DNA of 26,223 nt from DATLYH01 sp035575035 (lineage in GTDB: Bacteria; Planctomycetota; Planctomycetia; Gemmatales; Gemmataceae), in NCBI GenBank assembly GCA_035575035.1, contig DATLYH010000314.1:1-26223 (forward strand), given 5' to 3'. The notes beneath the pieces are model-generated. The model was not told the DNA's origin. It made no database searches and was given only the letters and a program-made list of their open reading frames with translations. Positions 7,830-15,901 of the stretch are shown here, piece by piece. Positions within the stretch are counted from its first letter, which is position 1; the number at the start of each line of letters is the position of its first letter. Position numbers and translations under genes: made by a program.

Positions 7830-9617
7830 ATGCCGCGTCGTTACGGGATTGCTCTGCTTCTGTTCCTGACCCCCGGGATCGTCCGCGCCCAGGGAACGCC
7901 CGAGGATTTGTTGCCGGTTGGTGCCCAGGTTTACCTTCGCTGGGACGGGATCGAAGCGCACCGGGCCGCCTATGAAAAGAGCGCCCTGGGCCAGATGCTC
8001 CAGGGGGACACCGGCAAGTTTATCAGTGGCGTCTTCGCCCAACTCCAGGACACGCTCGGTGCCACCCTAACGGTGCAGCAGTTGCTGGGCGGCGCTGCTC
8101 CCGAGAAGTTACAGAAGATTCAGGCTGACGCCGCCCAGGCGCCCCAGCTGCTGAATCTGCTCGCGCGGCACGGCCTGGTCCTGGCCGTTGAGGTCCGCCG
8201 CCTGGAGCCGCCCGACGGCCAGCTCACCCTGGTGGTGCCCGACGCCGGCGCTCAGCCCGGACCGCTGTTCGCCACCCTGCGCCTGGCTGCGGCCCTGGCC
8301 GGCGCCGAGATCAAGGAGCAAAAGATCGCTGACCGCACGGTCAGCCAGCTCCAGCCGGGCGGCGGACCCGTGTTCATCGCCTGGTGGGTCGAGGGGAAGC
8401 ACGCCGTTGTCACCCTGGGCACCGAATCCGCCGAGGCAGCCCTCAAACGGCTGGAGAACAAGGAGGCCCGCCTGACCGCCGCCCCCCTCCTGAAGAAGCT
8501 GCAAGCCTTCAAGCAGTTCGAGACCAGCGCCCGTGCCTTCATTGACGTGGCTGCCCTGGTCAAGCTCGCCCGCACGCGCCAGGAGGTGGCCGGCCTGCTC
8601 GACGAACTGGGGCTGGAGGGGCTGCGCGGCCTGACGTTCTACTCCGGCTTTGACGGCGTTTACGAACGCGGCCTGGTGGAGTGGGACATGCCCGGCCCGC
8701 GGAAGGGGGCGCTGCGGCTGCTGACCGGCAAGCCCTTCCGCCTGACCGACGTGCCGCCCCTTCCCCCCGATGTGGTTGATTGGTCGATGACCAACTTCAA
8801 CCCGGTCATCTTCTGGGATATCGGTGTCCAAGCGGCTGAGGGCGTGGTCCGGCTGATTGACCCCGAGGCGGTGCCGAAGGTCAAGGAAGTGCTCCAGCAG
8901 ATCGATAACACGTTGGGCATCAACTTCCGCAATGACTTCCTGGCGAACCTGGGTGAGCAGATGTTGTCGTACACCTCGCCGGCCGAGGGGCCGTTGAACC
9001 TGGGGCAGACATTTGCCATGCGGGTAAAGGACCCCAAGAAGGTCCTGGAGGCGCTGGACCAGGCGGTGAAGGGAATCGCCCAGGCGACCGGCGCCGACCT
9101 GAGCGTAAAGAAGAAGACCTACCGCGGCACCGAGCTGTACGAGGTCCACTTCCGTCAGGAGGGGTTCTTCTTCGTGCCGACTTATGCGATCCACAAGGAC
9201 TGGCTGGTGGTCGGCTACTTCCCGCAGACGGTGCAGGGTTTCGTCTTGCGGGCCTCCGGCGAACTGCCCGGCTGGAAGCCGGACCCGCGCCTGCAGGAGG
9301 CGCTCGACAAGCTCCCCAAGGAGTTCATCTCCATCGCGGTGTCCGACCCGGTGCCGCCGATCACGCAGATTCTGTCGATCGCGCCGCTGATCGCCGGCCT
9401 GTTCAACAGCTTCGCGCCGGACATCCGACTCGACGTGGGCAGCCTGCCGAATGCGCACGAGGCGACCCGCCACCTTTTCCCGAACGTCTCGGTCATCACC
9501 GACGACGGCCAAACGCTGCGGCAGCAAACGCGGGCTTCGCTTAATCTGCCGCTGAATCTGACCGGGCTGGACACCTATGGCATTTTCCTTTTCTTGAGCC
9601 TCGGCCGGGCGTTTTGA
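7830..9617 (+). CDS. Secreted protein of unknown function (595 aa), DUF3352-like
   Basis: An N-terminal Sec signal peptide is visible (MPRRYGIALLLFLTPGIVRA, cleavage probably after VRA). The mature part opens with PEDLLPVGAQVYLRWDGIE, the pattern of planctomycete envelope proteins in which a short 'level-of-use' beta strand follows a low-identity alpha/beta domain; DUF3352 is the nearest family I can suggest, without certainty. There are no further membrane segments and no catalytic motif. The ATG at 7830 is preferred over the upstream open frame (from 7758) because GAAGGAG lies 6 nt before it and it gives a clean signal peptide. It is transcribed alone: a divergent gene lies upstream and a repeat block followed by a convergent gene lies downstream. 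Confidence 0.85.
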   Translation: MPRRYGIALLLFLTPGIVRAQGTPEDLLPVGAQVYLRWDGIEAHRAAYEKSALGQMLQGDTGKFISGVFAQLQDTLGATLTVQQLLGGAAPEKLQKIQADAAQAPQLLNLLARHGLVLAVEVRRLEPPDGQLTLVVPDAGAQPGPLFATLRLAAALAGAEIKEQKIADRTVSQLQPGGGPVFIAWWVEGKHAVVTLGTESAEAALKRLENKEARLTAAPLLKKLQAFKQFETSARAFIDVAALVKLARTRQEVAGLLDELGLEGLRGLTFYSGFDGVYERGLVEWDMPGPRKGALRLLTGKPFRLTDVPPLPPDVVDWSMTNFNPVIFWDIGVQAAEGVVRLIDPEAVPKVKEVLQQIDNTLGINFRNDFLANLGEQMLSYTSPAEGPLNLGQTFAMRVKDPKKVLEALDQAVKGIAQATGADLSVKKKTYRGTELYEVHFRQEGFFFVPTYAIHKDWLVVGYFPQTVQGFVLRASGELPGWKPDPRLQEALDKLPKEFISIAVSDPVPPITQILSIAPLIAGLFNSFAPDIRLDVGSLPNAHEATRHLFPNVSVITDDGQTLRQQTRASLNLPLNLTGLDTYGIFLFLSLGRAF

Positions 9618-9626
9618 TGCCTGTGA

Positions 9627-9770
9627 GCGGCCAGCGTGAGCCGGCCGGTCGCGGCGTTGAGCGGCACACTGGCTAGCTTACGCGGGCCGTTCGCGTGGGC
9701 GGCCGGTGTGAGCCGGCCGGTCGCGGCGTTGAGCGGTACACTGGCCCGCTTATGCTAGCCGCTCGCGTAG
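9627..9770. repeat. Two tandem 72-bp repeats between convergent genes
   Basis: Copies at 9627-9698 and 9699-9770 are directly adjacent and differ at scattered positions. Each starts with a GCGGCC[A/G]G[C/T]GTGAGCCGGCC hairpin, the GTGA-loop version of the hairpin in the array at 7-177. The second half has GAGCGG ... CC[G/T]TTC or CCGCTC arms around a conserved ACACTGGC. In the first copy one arm pair relies on a G-T pair, as expected if the structure is maintained. The block fills the 172 nt between stops at 9617 (plus) and 9790 (minus), so it may end transcription from both sides. Confidence 0.85.
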
Positions 9771-9789
9771 GCGGGGGCTCGTATTTGCA

Positions 9790-10887
9790 TCACCCGTCGC
9801 GGACGCTCCGGGCGCTGGCCGCGCGGTTCCGGGCGAGCCGCTCGTCCACCAGCCGGACAATTTCATCCAGGACGTCGGACTGCATGCCCTGTTGACGGGC
9901 GATCCGACGGACCAGGCAGTCCACCCGCTCGATGTGCTCGGCACCGCCAAAAAGCGCGCGGGCCGCAGAAGAAGGTTGGATCAGGCCCTCGGCCGCCCGG
10001 ACATATTTCTCGAACGGGACCAGGTCGGCGTCGGCAGCGCCCAGCCGCGTGCAGAGTCGGCACACCCAGTCGTAAATCTCCCGGGACTTGTCGAGGTTCG
10101 CCTGGACCGCCTCCTTGATGGAGGTCATGTCATCTCGCCGGATGCAACGATAGTTGCCGGTGATCAACATCGGCCACTTGGCCAGCGGCACGAAAAGGGA
10201 ATCGTGCACCTTGAGCTTGACCGGGACCTCGATGGGGCCGTCGCCGGCGTGGAACCGGGCTTGCTCGATGTCGGCCTCCAGTCGGCGAAGCAAGGCGGTC
10301 GGCCCCTCGGGAGCGAAGCGGGCTGCCTTGAAGTTGGTCGGTAGGCTCACCTGGAGGACATTCTTGGGCTGGTCCGGCGGGCGAAAGGCCTGAGGATCAG
10401 GACTCGCCAGCGTGGTTAGTCCGGGATCGAACCCATCCCAAACGCGGGGGTCCGCATAGCATGCCTCAAGCGTTTCCGTCTGGAGTCCGGGAATCCGTTT
10501 GAGGTAGGGCAAGGGCGGCATGTTCATGATCGCCAGGCAGGGCAAGCGCGCCTGGGCCACTCGGCCCATCAACTCCCGGACCCCGGGCGAGCTGTACTGG
10601 GCCTCCTGCATGCCGAGCACAACCAGGTCGAACTGGCTTGGGTCCACTTCGTCCGGCGTGGCCGCAGAAAGCGAGCCCGGCACTTCCTTGGACGCCACGT
10701 CGAGCAGCGACTCCCGGCCCTTGACCGGGAAGCGCACCACAATCCCTTCCCGATTAATCAAATCGGCGGTAGGCCGGGTGCAGACCAGAACAACGCGATG
10801 CCCGGCCAGCAGCAGCTTGATGCCAAACAATGAGCCGTAGGAGGCCCCCAGGATAAGCACGTTGTGGTTCACGATTGGAGTCTCCAT
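9790..10887 (-). CDS. ApbA/PanE-like (ketopantoate reductase family) oxidoreductase
   Basis: The N-terminus NVLILGASYGSLFGIKLLLAGHRVVLVCTR is a Rossmann strand-loop-helix followed by an Arg-ended second strand, as in NADP-binding ketopantoate reductases. FDLVVLGMQEAQY near residues 85-100 matches the third family strand. The C-terminal half is helical, as in the family, but the usual catalytic Lys/Glu pattern could not be placed with confidence, so the substrate may not be ketopantoate. Length is 365 residues against about 300 for PanE. The ATG at 10887 has no Shine-Dalgarno sequence; a GTG at 10872 with GGAG nine nt upstream is a good alternative and would remove five residues. A 74-bp inverted-repeat element ends 6 nt upstream of the ATG. 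The gene stands apart from its neighbours. Confidence 0.8.
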   Translation of the reverse strand: METPIVNHNVLILGASYGSLFGIKLLLAGHRVVLVCTRPTADLINREGIVVRFPVKGRESLLDVASKEVPGSLSAATPDEVDPSQFDLVVLGMQEAQYSSPGVRELMGRVAQARLPCLAIMNMPPLPYLKRIPGLQTETLEACYADPRVWDGFDPGLTTLASPDPQAFRPPDQPKNVLQVSLPTNFKAARFAPEGPTALLRRLEADIEQARFHAGDGPIEVPVKLKVHDSLFVPLAKWPMLITGNYRCIRRDDMTSIKEAVQANLDKSREIYDWVCRLCTRLGAADADLVPFEKYVRAAEGLIQPSSAARALFGGAEHIERVDCLVRRIARQQGMQSDVLDEIVRLVDERLARNRAASARSVRDG

Positions 10888-10892
10888 CTCAA

Positions 10893-10966
10893 GGTAGCAG
10901 GCATACTCCGTGTGCCATCCGCTGGAGGGTTGCCGCGGACAGCACACCGCGAATATGCCTGCTACC
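10893..10966. repeat. 74-bp MITE-like inverted-repeat element
   Basis: GGTAGCAGGCAT (10893-10904) and ATGCCTGCTACC (10955-10966) are perfect 12-bp terminal inverted repeats. The interior arms keep pairing with a few mismatches (CGTGTGCCATCCGC against GCGGACAGCACACCGCG), so the whole element folds into a hairpin of about 30 bp. It carries no coding capacity. I see no clear target-site duplication. Confidence 0.75.
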
Positions 10967-11048
10967 CAACGGTCAGCGCGCCGGTTCAAGCAGCCGCGAG
11001 GGGTTCGCTTGTCTTTCCGCTTCCCTCCAGGGCCGTTGCCTGGACTGT

Positions 11049-11627
11049 TTACCGGTCGCTGCCGATGCTCGGGGACTGCGATCGCTCTGGCGGTGGGGGC
11101 GCCGAGCCGGCACAAGCGGGGACGCCGCCTGCCGCCGGGCAACACGGCAGCGCGAACGGCGCCGGCGGCACCGCGTACACAGCGGCCGGGGGACACGCCG
11201 GGAAGCAGGCCGGGCCCTTGATGATCTGTTCGATGCAATCGACGATCATCATCCCCGGTCCGTCCTCATCCTTGGCCTGCTGCACCAGGTCCTTGAGCAG
11301 CCCCAGCCGCTCGGCGCCCCGAATGATGACGGGGACGGTCGCCTTGGCGTCCGGGCCGATGTCGGCCAGGGCCTTGACGGTGAGCAGGAACGTGTCGCTG
11401 GAACTGGTCTCCTGAAGGATGGTGCGAAGCTCCTCGACAAGTTTGGCATTCTCCGGCGAGGTCGGCGGGCAGCAGCGCGCCGGCACAAATGCAGAGACCG
11501 GCGCCGGACAGGCCGTAGCGCCGCCAGTCGCCGGGCATCGTTTCGGCTCGCCCGACGCCGCAGAGCCGGTCAACAGGGCAACGCCGAGAACCGGCACCAA
11601 CAGGGAAAGATAGGGTCGTCTAATCAT
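11049..11627 (-). CDS. Small secreted Cys/Pro-rich protein, unknown function
   Basis: The 192-residue product starts with a Sec signal (MIRRPYLSLLVPVLGVALLTGSAASG). The middle, about residues 58-135, is helical (LVEELRTILQETSSSDTFLLTVKALADIGPDAKATVPVIIRG), and the ALADIGPDAKATVPVIIRG stretch is like a single HEAT-type repeat as found in planctomycete secreted proteins. Both flanks are rich in Cys and Pro (CPPTSPENA; ACFPACPPAA; ALPCCPAAGG). The paired cysteines suggest disulphides outside the cytoplasm. The start at ATG 11627 has AGGAG about 10 nt upstream. It lies 185 nt after the lipoprotein gene on the same strand and could be at the tail of that operon. Function unknown. Confidence 0.75.
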   Translation of the reverse strand: MIRRPYLSLLVPVLGVALLTGSAASGEPKRCPATGGATACPAPVSAFVPARCCPPTSPENAKLVEELRTILQETSSSDTFLLTVKALADIGPDAKATVPVIIRGAERLGLLKDLVQQAKDEDGPGMMIVDCIEQIIKGPACFPACPPAAVYAVPPAPFALPCCPAAGGVPACAGSAPPPPERSQSPSIGSDR

Positions 11628-11812
11628 CCGTCCGGACTCCTTTCAACCGGGATTGCGGACTCCCTACACTTCCCCTCCGATACCCGCGATCCGCCGCATT
11701 TACAAGGCCGTCTGGCACTCTTTGACATCCCGGACCTCTATGAGCCGCGCTGTGCCGCTCGCCGACGGTTGCCGCCTGCGGAAGCAGATCCCTTCCGCCG
11801 GAGGGTGCCGGC

Positions 11813-12652
11813 TCATCGCGGCCGGGGCGGCAGGACCTGCACAGCGTTGCGGAGAAGGCCGGCGGGTTGGGCGTCGGCGGTCTTTTCGGCGGGGGCCTTC
11901 GGCGGGTCGATCTGCCGGGGGGGCGGGGCCTGTTCGATGGGGGGCGGCTCCGGCAGCGGCTCCGGAATGGCCGGCAGCGGCGGACGACGCGATGCCGGGG
12001 GCAGCCGGACGGTGACGTCCCGATCTGCCTCGAACGCCCGGCCGTCGGCGAGCGTGAACCGAGCCACGACGCGCAGCTTCTCGGTGGCGGGCCAGGCCTT
12101 CCACGGCAGGACCACGAAGTAGCCGCTGCTCAGCAGGCCACTCCGCCAGGTACGGCGGAGTTGGTCGGGGGTCAGCTGCCAGGAGGAGAGCGGCCGCTTC
12201 AGCCCCTCGGCGCTGATCTCCAACGCCTGCACCTCGAGGGTGCCCGGCACCTTGATCGGATGGTTATCGAGGTCGCGCGGCTCCAGCACCACCTGGAGGG
12301 CCTCATCGCCGGGGCAGTCGTCGGCGTCGTAACCACCGGTCTGCCGGCCCAGGGAGATCGACTTCAGGGAGAAGATGAGGGTAGCCTCCTCGGGGGGAAG
12401 CTTGGAGGAGCAGTTGCGCTTCAGCGCCCGCAGCTCGCGCTGGAGGCCGTCGTTGTAAAGCTGCATGCGGTGCAGCTCCTCGCGGACCTCGCGCAGCTCG
12501 CGGTCGCGGCTGCGCAGCTCGGCCTCGACCAGGTCGCAGCTGCCGCGGCAGCCGGCCGCGCCCAGGACGAAGCACAAAGGGCCCAGGACCAAGGCAACGG
12601 CCCGGCCCGCTCCCTTGGTCCTTGGCCCCGCGTACTTCGCACGTGGTTTCAT
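11813..12652 (-). CDS. Putative coiled-coil lipoprotein encoded after clpP
   Basis: The N-terminal hydrophobic stretch VALVLGPLCFVLGAAGC ends in a possible lipobox with Cys near residue 35, though Ala replaces the usual Leu/Val/Ile at -3. A charged coiled coil follows at about 40-80 (ELRSRDRELREVREELHRMQ). The central part is beta-rich and the last 60 residues are Pro-rich (PEPLPEPPPIEQAPPP), like a periplasm-spanning tail. No enzyme motif is visible. The ATG overlaps the stop of the second clpP gene as ATGA, so translation is probably coupled. A role in envelope structure is inferred from the architecture only. The signal-peptide coding region contains an inverted repeat (12579-12629). Confidence 0.75.
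   Translation of the reverse strand: MKPRAKYAGPRTKGAGRAVALVLGPLCFVLGAAGCRGSCDLVEAELRSRDRELREVREELHRMQLYNDGLQRELRALKRNCSSKLPPEEATLIFSLKSISLGRQTGGYDADDCPGDEALQVVLEPRDLDNHPIKVPGTLEVQALEISAEGLKRPLSSWQLTPDQLRRTWRSGLLSSGYFVVLPWKAWPATEKLRVVARFTLADGRAFEADRDVTVRLPPASRRPPLPAIPEPLPEPPPIEQAPPPRQIDPPKAPAEKTADAQPAGLLRNAVQVLPPRPR
12579..12629. repeat. Inverted repeat within the signal-peptide coding region
   Basis: GGGCCCAGGACCAAGG (12579-12594) pairs with CCTTGGTCCTTGGCCCC (12613-12629) with one mismatch/bulge. It encodes part of the hydrophobic core of the lipoprotein signal on the minus strand. Confidence 0.6.
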
Positions 12653-13266
12653 GAGGTGGTTGGCTTGGGTTGCAGCTGTCCCGGCGGCAACCGCTCCAGG
12701 ACGTGGTCAACGATGCCGTATTCCTTGGCCTCTTGGGCGGACATGAACTTGTCACGGTCGGTGTCGCGCTCGATCCGCTCCAGCGTCTGCCCGGTGTGCT
12801 TCAGCAGGATCTCGTTCAACTCCCTCTTCAGGCGAAGGAACTCCTTGGCATGGATCAGGATCTCGGTGGTGGTCCCCTCGGTGCCGGCCAGCGGCTGGTG
12901 GATCATCACGCGCGAGTGGGGCAAGACGTTGCGCTTCCCCTTGGTGCCGGCCGCCAGCAGGACCGCCGCCATGCTGGCCGCCTGGCCGATGCAGTAGGTG
13001 GCCACGTCGCAGGTCACATACTGCATGGTGTCGTAGATGCTTAACCCGGCCGTCACCGACCCGCCGGGCGAGTTGATGTACAGGTGGATGTCGGCCTTGG
13101 GGTCGTCGAACTGCAAGAACAGCATCTGAGCGACGATCAGGTTGGCGCTGCTGTCATCGACCACCCCCTGGAGGAAGATGATCCGGTCCTTCAGCAGCCG
13201 GCTGTAGATGTCGTAGGCGCGCTCTTCACGGCCGCTGCGCTCGACCACAATCGGAACAAGGGTCAT
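12649..13266 (-). CDS. clpP: ATP-dependent Clp protease proteolytic subunit ClpP (second copy)
   Basis: This is a full-length 205-residue serine peptidase of family S14, the cytoplasmic chamber subunit that degrades proteins unfolded by ClpX or ClpA/ClpC. The triad is complete: Ser98 in GQAASMAAVLL, His123 in MIHQP and Asp172 in RDTDRDKF. The oxyanion-loop motif INSPGGSVTAG is at 64-74. The ATG at 13266 has GGAGA about 9 nt upstream. It follows another clpP by 129 nt on the same strand, and its stop overlaps the lipoprotein start by 4 nt. Two distinct ClpP subunits side by side suggest a mixed two-ring tetradecamer, as known for actinobacteria and Listeria; that is inference here. Confidence 0.96.
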   Translation of the reverse strand: MTLVPIVVERSGREERAYDIYSRLLKDRIIFLQGVVDDSSANLIVAQMLFLQFDDPKADIHLYINSPGGSVTAGLSIYDTMQYVTCDVATYCIGQAASMAAVLLAAGTKGKRNVLPHSRVMIHQPLAGTEGTTTEILIHAKEFLRLKRELNEILLKHTGQTLERIERDTDRDKFMSAQEAKEYGIVDHVLERLPPGQLQPKPTTS

Positions 13267-13395
13267 GGCAGGCGTCTCCGGGCAAGCCTACCCCCGTAAT
13301 CAATCGGCCAGCAGGGGCAGGCGTGATGAGAAATTCCAGCGGTACGGGTAAATGCCCGGCCCAGACGGCCGGCGCGGCCGTGGGGCGGGCGGGAA

Positions 13396-14031
13396 TTATT
13401 TCTTTCGTTCGTCGGGCGTCTTCACCAACACTTCATCGACCAGGCCGAACTCCTTGGCCTCCAGGGCGGAGAAGTAGCGGTCGCGCTCGGTCTCCCGCTC
13501 GATGACCTCGACCGGCTGACCGGTGTGTCGGGCGAGGATCTGGTTGAGGCGCTGGCGGTCCTTGAGGATCTCATTGGCCTGAATCTCGATGTCGGAAACC
13601 TGGCCGCCGACCTGGCCCCAAGGCTGGTGGACCATGATCTTGGAATGCGGCAGCGCGAAGCGCTTCCCCTTGGTGCCGCCGGCCAACAGGATGGCCCCGC
13701 CCGAGGCGGCCAGCCCCAGGCAATAGGTCGCCACCGGACACTCCAAAAACTGCATGGTATCGTAGATCTCCAAGGTGGCCGTCACCGAACCGCCGGGGCT
13801 GCTGATGTAGAAGTGGATGTCCTGCGTGCGGTTCTCGTACTGCAGGTAAAGCATCTTCATGACCGTTTCGATACCGCTGATGTCGTTGATGACGCCGGCC
13901 AGGAAGATGATGCGGTTTTCCAGCAGCAGGTCGCCTAGGGTCATCTGCCGCTGCCGCGTGTAGTCGCGGTAGCGCTGGAGCAAGGGGGCCAGCGGGCCCG
14001 CCACCGGACCCCCAAAATCAGGTTCGAACAT
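13396..14031 (-). CDS. clpP: ATP-dependent Clp protease proteolytic subunit ClpP (first copy)
   Basis: The 211-residue product has the S14 triad: Ser110 in GLAASGGAILL, His135 in MVHQP and Asp184 in RETERDRYF. SSPGGSVTA is at 77-85. The N-terminus (MFEPDFGGPVAGPLAPLL) is longer than in E. coli ClpP, and could be trimmed or form a different axial loop. The start at ATG 14031 is supported by AGGAAA 7 nt upstream; the open frame to 14121 is Pro/Arg-rich and not ClpP-like. The arrangement tig-clpP is conserved widely in bacteria, and this copy sits 118 nt after tig. No ATPase gene follows within the window, so the unfoldase is encoded elsewhere. Confidence 0.96.
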   Translation of the reverse strand: MFEPDFGGPVAGPLAPLLQRYRDYTRQRQMTLGDLLLENRIIFLAGVINDISGIETVMKMLYLQYENRTQDIHFYISSPGGSVTATLEIYDTMQFLECPVATYCLGLAASGGAILLAGGTKGKRFALPHSKIMVHQPWGQVGGQVSDIEIQANEILKDRQRLNQILARHTGQPVEVIERETERDRYFSALEAKEFGLVDEVLVKTPDERKK

Positions 14032-14063
14032 GGTGGGTTTCCTTCTGTCGGTGGCCAGAGGGC

Positions 14064-14089
14064 AAGGACGAAGCATGAAGGACGAAGCA
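14064..14089. repeat. Short direct repeat in the tig-clpP gap
   Basis: AAGGACGAAGCA occurs at 14064-14075 and again at 14078-14089, two nt apart. It lies between the tig stop and the clpP start; function unknown. Confidence 0.6.
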
Positions 14090-14149
14090 GCTGGACCTCG
14101 GCCCGGCCCGGGTTGCAGCATCTGGTCGTTTTCCCATGCCCTCCGTGTC

Positions 14150-15721
14150 TCACGGACCGGAGGCGGCCGGGGGCTCGGACGGCGGCGCGGCGGTCTCGGG
14201 CGGGGGGGCGGTCAGGTCCTGCATCTGGCCGGGGACCGCCTGTTCCTCCACCGTTGCCACCGGCGCCTGCTCCTCACCCTTCAGCGGCACCTCCTCGTAC
14301 TCAGCATTATCCAGGATCAGGTCAAGGGCCTTGCGCTCGATTAGCTCGGCGGCCAGGGCTTCCATCAGGTCTTCCTTCTCCAGCCGGGCCCGGACCCGCC
14401 GCGGCGACTCGCCGTTCTGCTCGGCGATCCGTTCGATCTCCTCTTCGATGTCGTCGTCGGTGACTTCGATCTTCTCCACTTCGGCGATCTTCTGGAGGAC
14501 GAAGTGCTCCTTCAGGGCCAGGGCAGTGCTGCGCAGGACGTCCTGCTCCAGGAGCCGTTGCCGGCCGCGGATTTCCTCCTCGGGGATGCCCTCGGCCCGC
14601 ATCTCCAGGATCTTGCGGGCCAGCGCCTTGCGGGCCTGGCGGACCAGGAGGTCCTGGGGCAACTCCCAGGTGGCCGCCGCCGCGATGTGTTCCAGCACCT
14701 GCTGCCGGGCTGACTGCCGCTGGAGGTATTCCAGCCGCCGTTGGAGCACCACCCGGACCAGTTCGCGGAACTGCTCGGGCGTATGCACCCCGAAGCGGTG
14801 CAGGAAATCGTGCGTCAGCTCCGGCAGGCGCAGCGTTTTGACGTCCTTGACCTCGAAGGTTGCCTGCACCCGTTTGCCGGCCAAGCTAGGATCGGCCACA
14901 CTCTGCGATAGCACAATGTCCACGACGCGGGTGTCGCCCGGCCGGGCTCCCTTGACCTGCTCGCCGAAGCGCTCGGCCACGCCGTCCTTGAAGGCCAGCC
15001 GCGGCTCGACCCGGACAGCGTACTCCTTGAACTGGCCCAGGACGCGCTCGCCGTCGCGCGTGGTAACGTCGGCCACCAGGATGTCGCCGATCTGGACCTC
15101 GCCCTCCTCCTTGGGGACGATCTGGCCATACGGTGCCAGCAGCCGCCGCTCCTCCTGGGCGACTTCCTCGTCGGAGAAGGTGTGGACCGGCTTTTTTAGC
15201 TTGAGCCCCTTGTAGTCGGGCAGGTTGAACTCCGGCCGGACCTCGACCTCGAATTCGTAGACCAGCGGACCTTCCTTGGGCAGCTCGATCTTGAAGGGGT
15301 CGATGTCGGGGGCGGTGAGGGGAGCGATGTCGTGGTCCTCGCTGAGCTGCTGCAAGCTGGCAAGCAGTACCTCGGTCTTGACCTGCTCGCTGACCTCCTT
15401 GCGGTAGCGGTTCTCGATCAGCTTGCGCGGGGCCTTGCCGGGGCGGAAGCCGGGGACGGTCCCCTCGTGGACTAGCTCCTTGAACTTCTCCTTCATGCGC
15501 GCCTCGATGTCGGCGCGCTCGACACAGACCCTGATATGTTTGCGGCAAGGGCCGATGTCGGTGATCTCGACTGTTTGATGAAGTTTTTCCGGCTCCTTCT
15601 CGGTGAGCGGTTTTTCTTCCGGCGGCGCCTCCGGCTCGGCGGTGGCGGTTTCAGCGCCGGCCGCGGCGGTTTCCGGGGTGATTTCGGTCTGGGGCTCGTC
15701 CGGCCGTGGTTCGTCGGTCAT
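14150..15721 (-). CDS. tig: Trigger factor, ribosome-associated chaperone
   Basis: Trigger factor binds ribosomal protein L23 at the tunnel exit and shields nascent chains. The ribosome-binding signature GFRPGKAP is at residues 91-98, after a 48-residue acidic, Pro/Glu-rich extension not found in E. coli. A central region (about 200-290; GDILVADVTTRDGE and GARPGDTRVVDI) corresponds to the FKBP-like PPIase domain but is divergent, so prolyl isomerase activity is uncertain. The C-terminal helical chaperone arms follow (SARQQVLEHIAAAATWELPQ, then a long acidic helix). The last 40 residues are Pro/Ala/Glu-rich. Length 523 against about 432 in E. coli, due to both tails. The ATG at 15721 has GGGAG 6 nt upstream. 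It heads a tig-clpP-clpP-lipoprotein cluster and lies about 98 nt downstream of the tRNA-Gly gene on the same strand. Confidence 0.95.
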   Translation of the reverse strand: MTDEPRPDEPQTEITPETAAAGAETATAEPEAPPEEKPLTEKEPEKLHQTVEITDIGPCRKHIRVCVERADIEARMKEKFKELVHEGTVPGFRPGKAPRKLIENRYRKEVSEQVKTEVLLASLQQLSEDHDIAPLTAPDIDPFKIELPKEGPLVYEFEVEVRPEFNLPDYKGLKLKKPVHTFSDEEVAQEERRLLAPYGQIVPKEEGEVQIGDILVADVTTRDGERVLGQFKEYAVRVEPRLAFKDGVAERFGEQVKGARPGDTRVVDIVLSQSVADPSLAGKRVQATFEVKDVKTLRLPELTHDFLHRFGVHTPEQFRELVRVVLQRRLEYLQRQSARQQVLEHIAAAATWELPQDLLVRQARKALARKILEMRAEGIPEEEIRGRQRLLEQDVLRSTALALKEHFVLQKIAEVEKIEVTDDDIEEEIERIAEQNGESPRRVRARLEKEDLMEALAAELIERKALDLILDNAEYEEVPLKGEEQAPVATVEEQAVPGQMQDLTAPPPETAAPPSEPPAASGP

Positions 15722-15818
15722 GAGGTGCTCCCCACCAGAAGTTAAGAAAGCCGAGAGGGACGAGGAGACGCGCGGTCGGTACGTCGCATTTCCTCGGGAC
15801 CATCTCGGCTGGAAAAAG

Positions 15819-15890
15819 AGCGGGTGATGGGACTTGAACCCACGACACCCACGTTGGCAACGTGGTGCTCTACCACTGAGCTACACCCGC
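15819..15890 (-). tRNA. tRNA-Gly (anticodon GCC)
   Basis: Read on the minus strand, the acceptor GCGGGTG pairs with CACCCGC, the D arm is GCTCAGTGGTAGAGC, the anticodon stem CCACG/CGTGG carries loop TTGCCAA with anticodon GCC (complement at 15856-15858), and the T arm is GTGGG-TTCAAGT-CCCAT (last pair G-T). The discriminator base is U, normal for bacterial tRNA-Gly. CCA is not encoded; CTTTTT follows directly. Confidence 0.97.
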
Positions 15891-15901
15891 AGGTCTATTG
15901 A

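Noticed and set aside
6243..8042. 599-residue version of the oxidoreductase starting at 8042
   Set aside because: The extra N-terminus overlaps the divergent secreted-protein gene, lacks a fold, and would bury the Tat signal.
13396..14031. Apparent loss of a catalytic Asp in the first ClpP (RETERD instead of RDTERD)
   Set aside because: The catalytic Asp is the second one (E. coli mature Asp171), kept here as Asp184; only the non-catalytic position changed.
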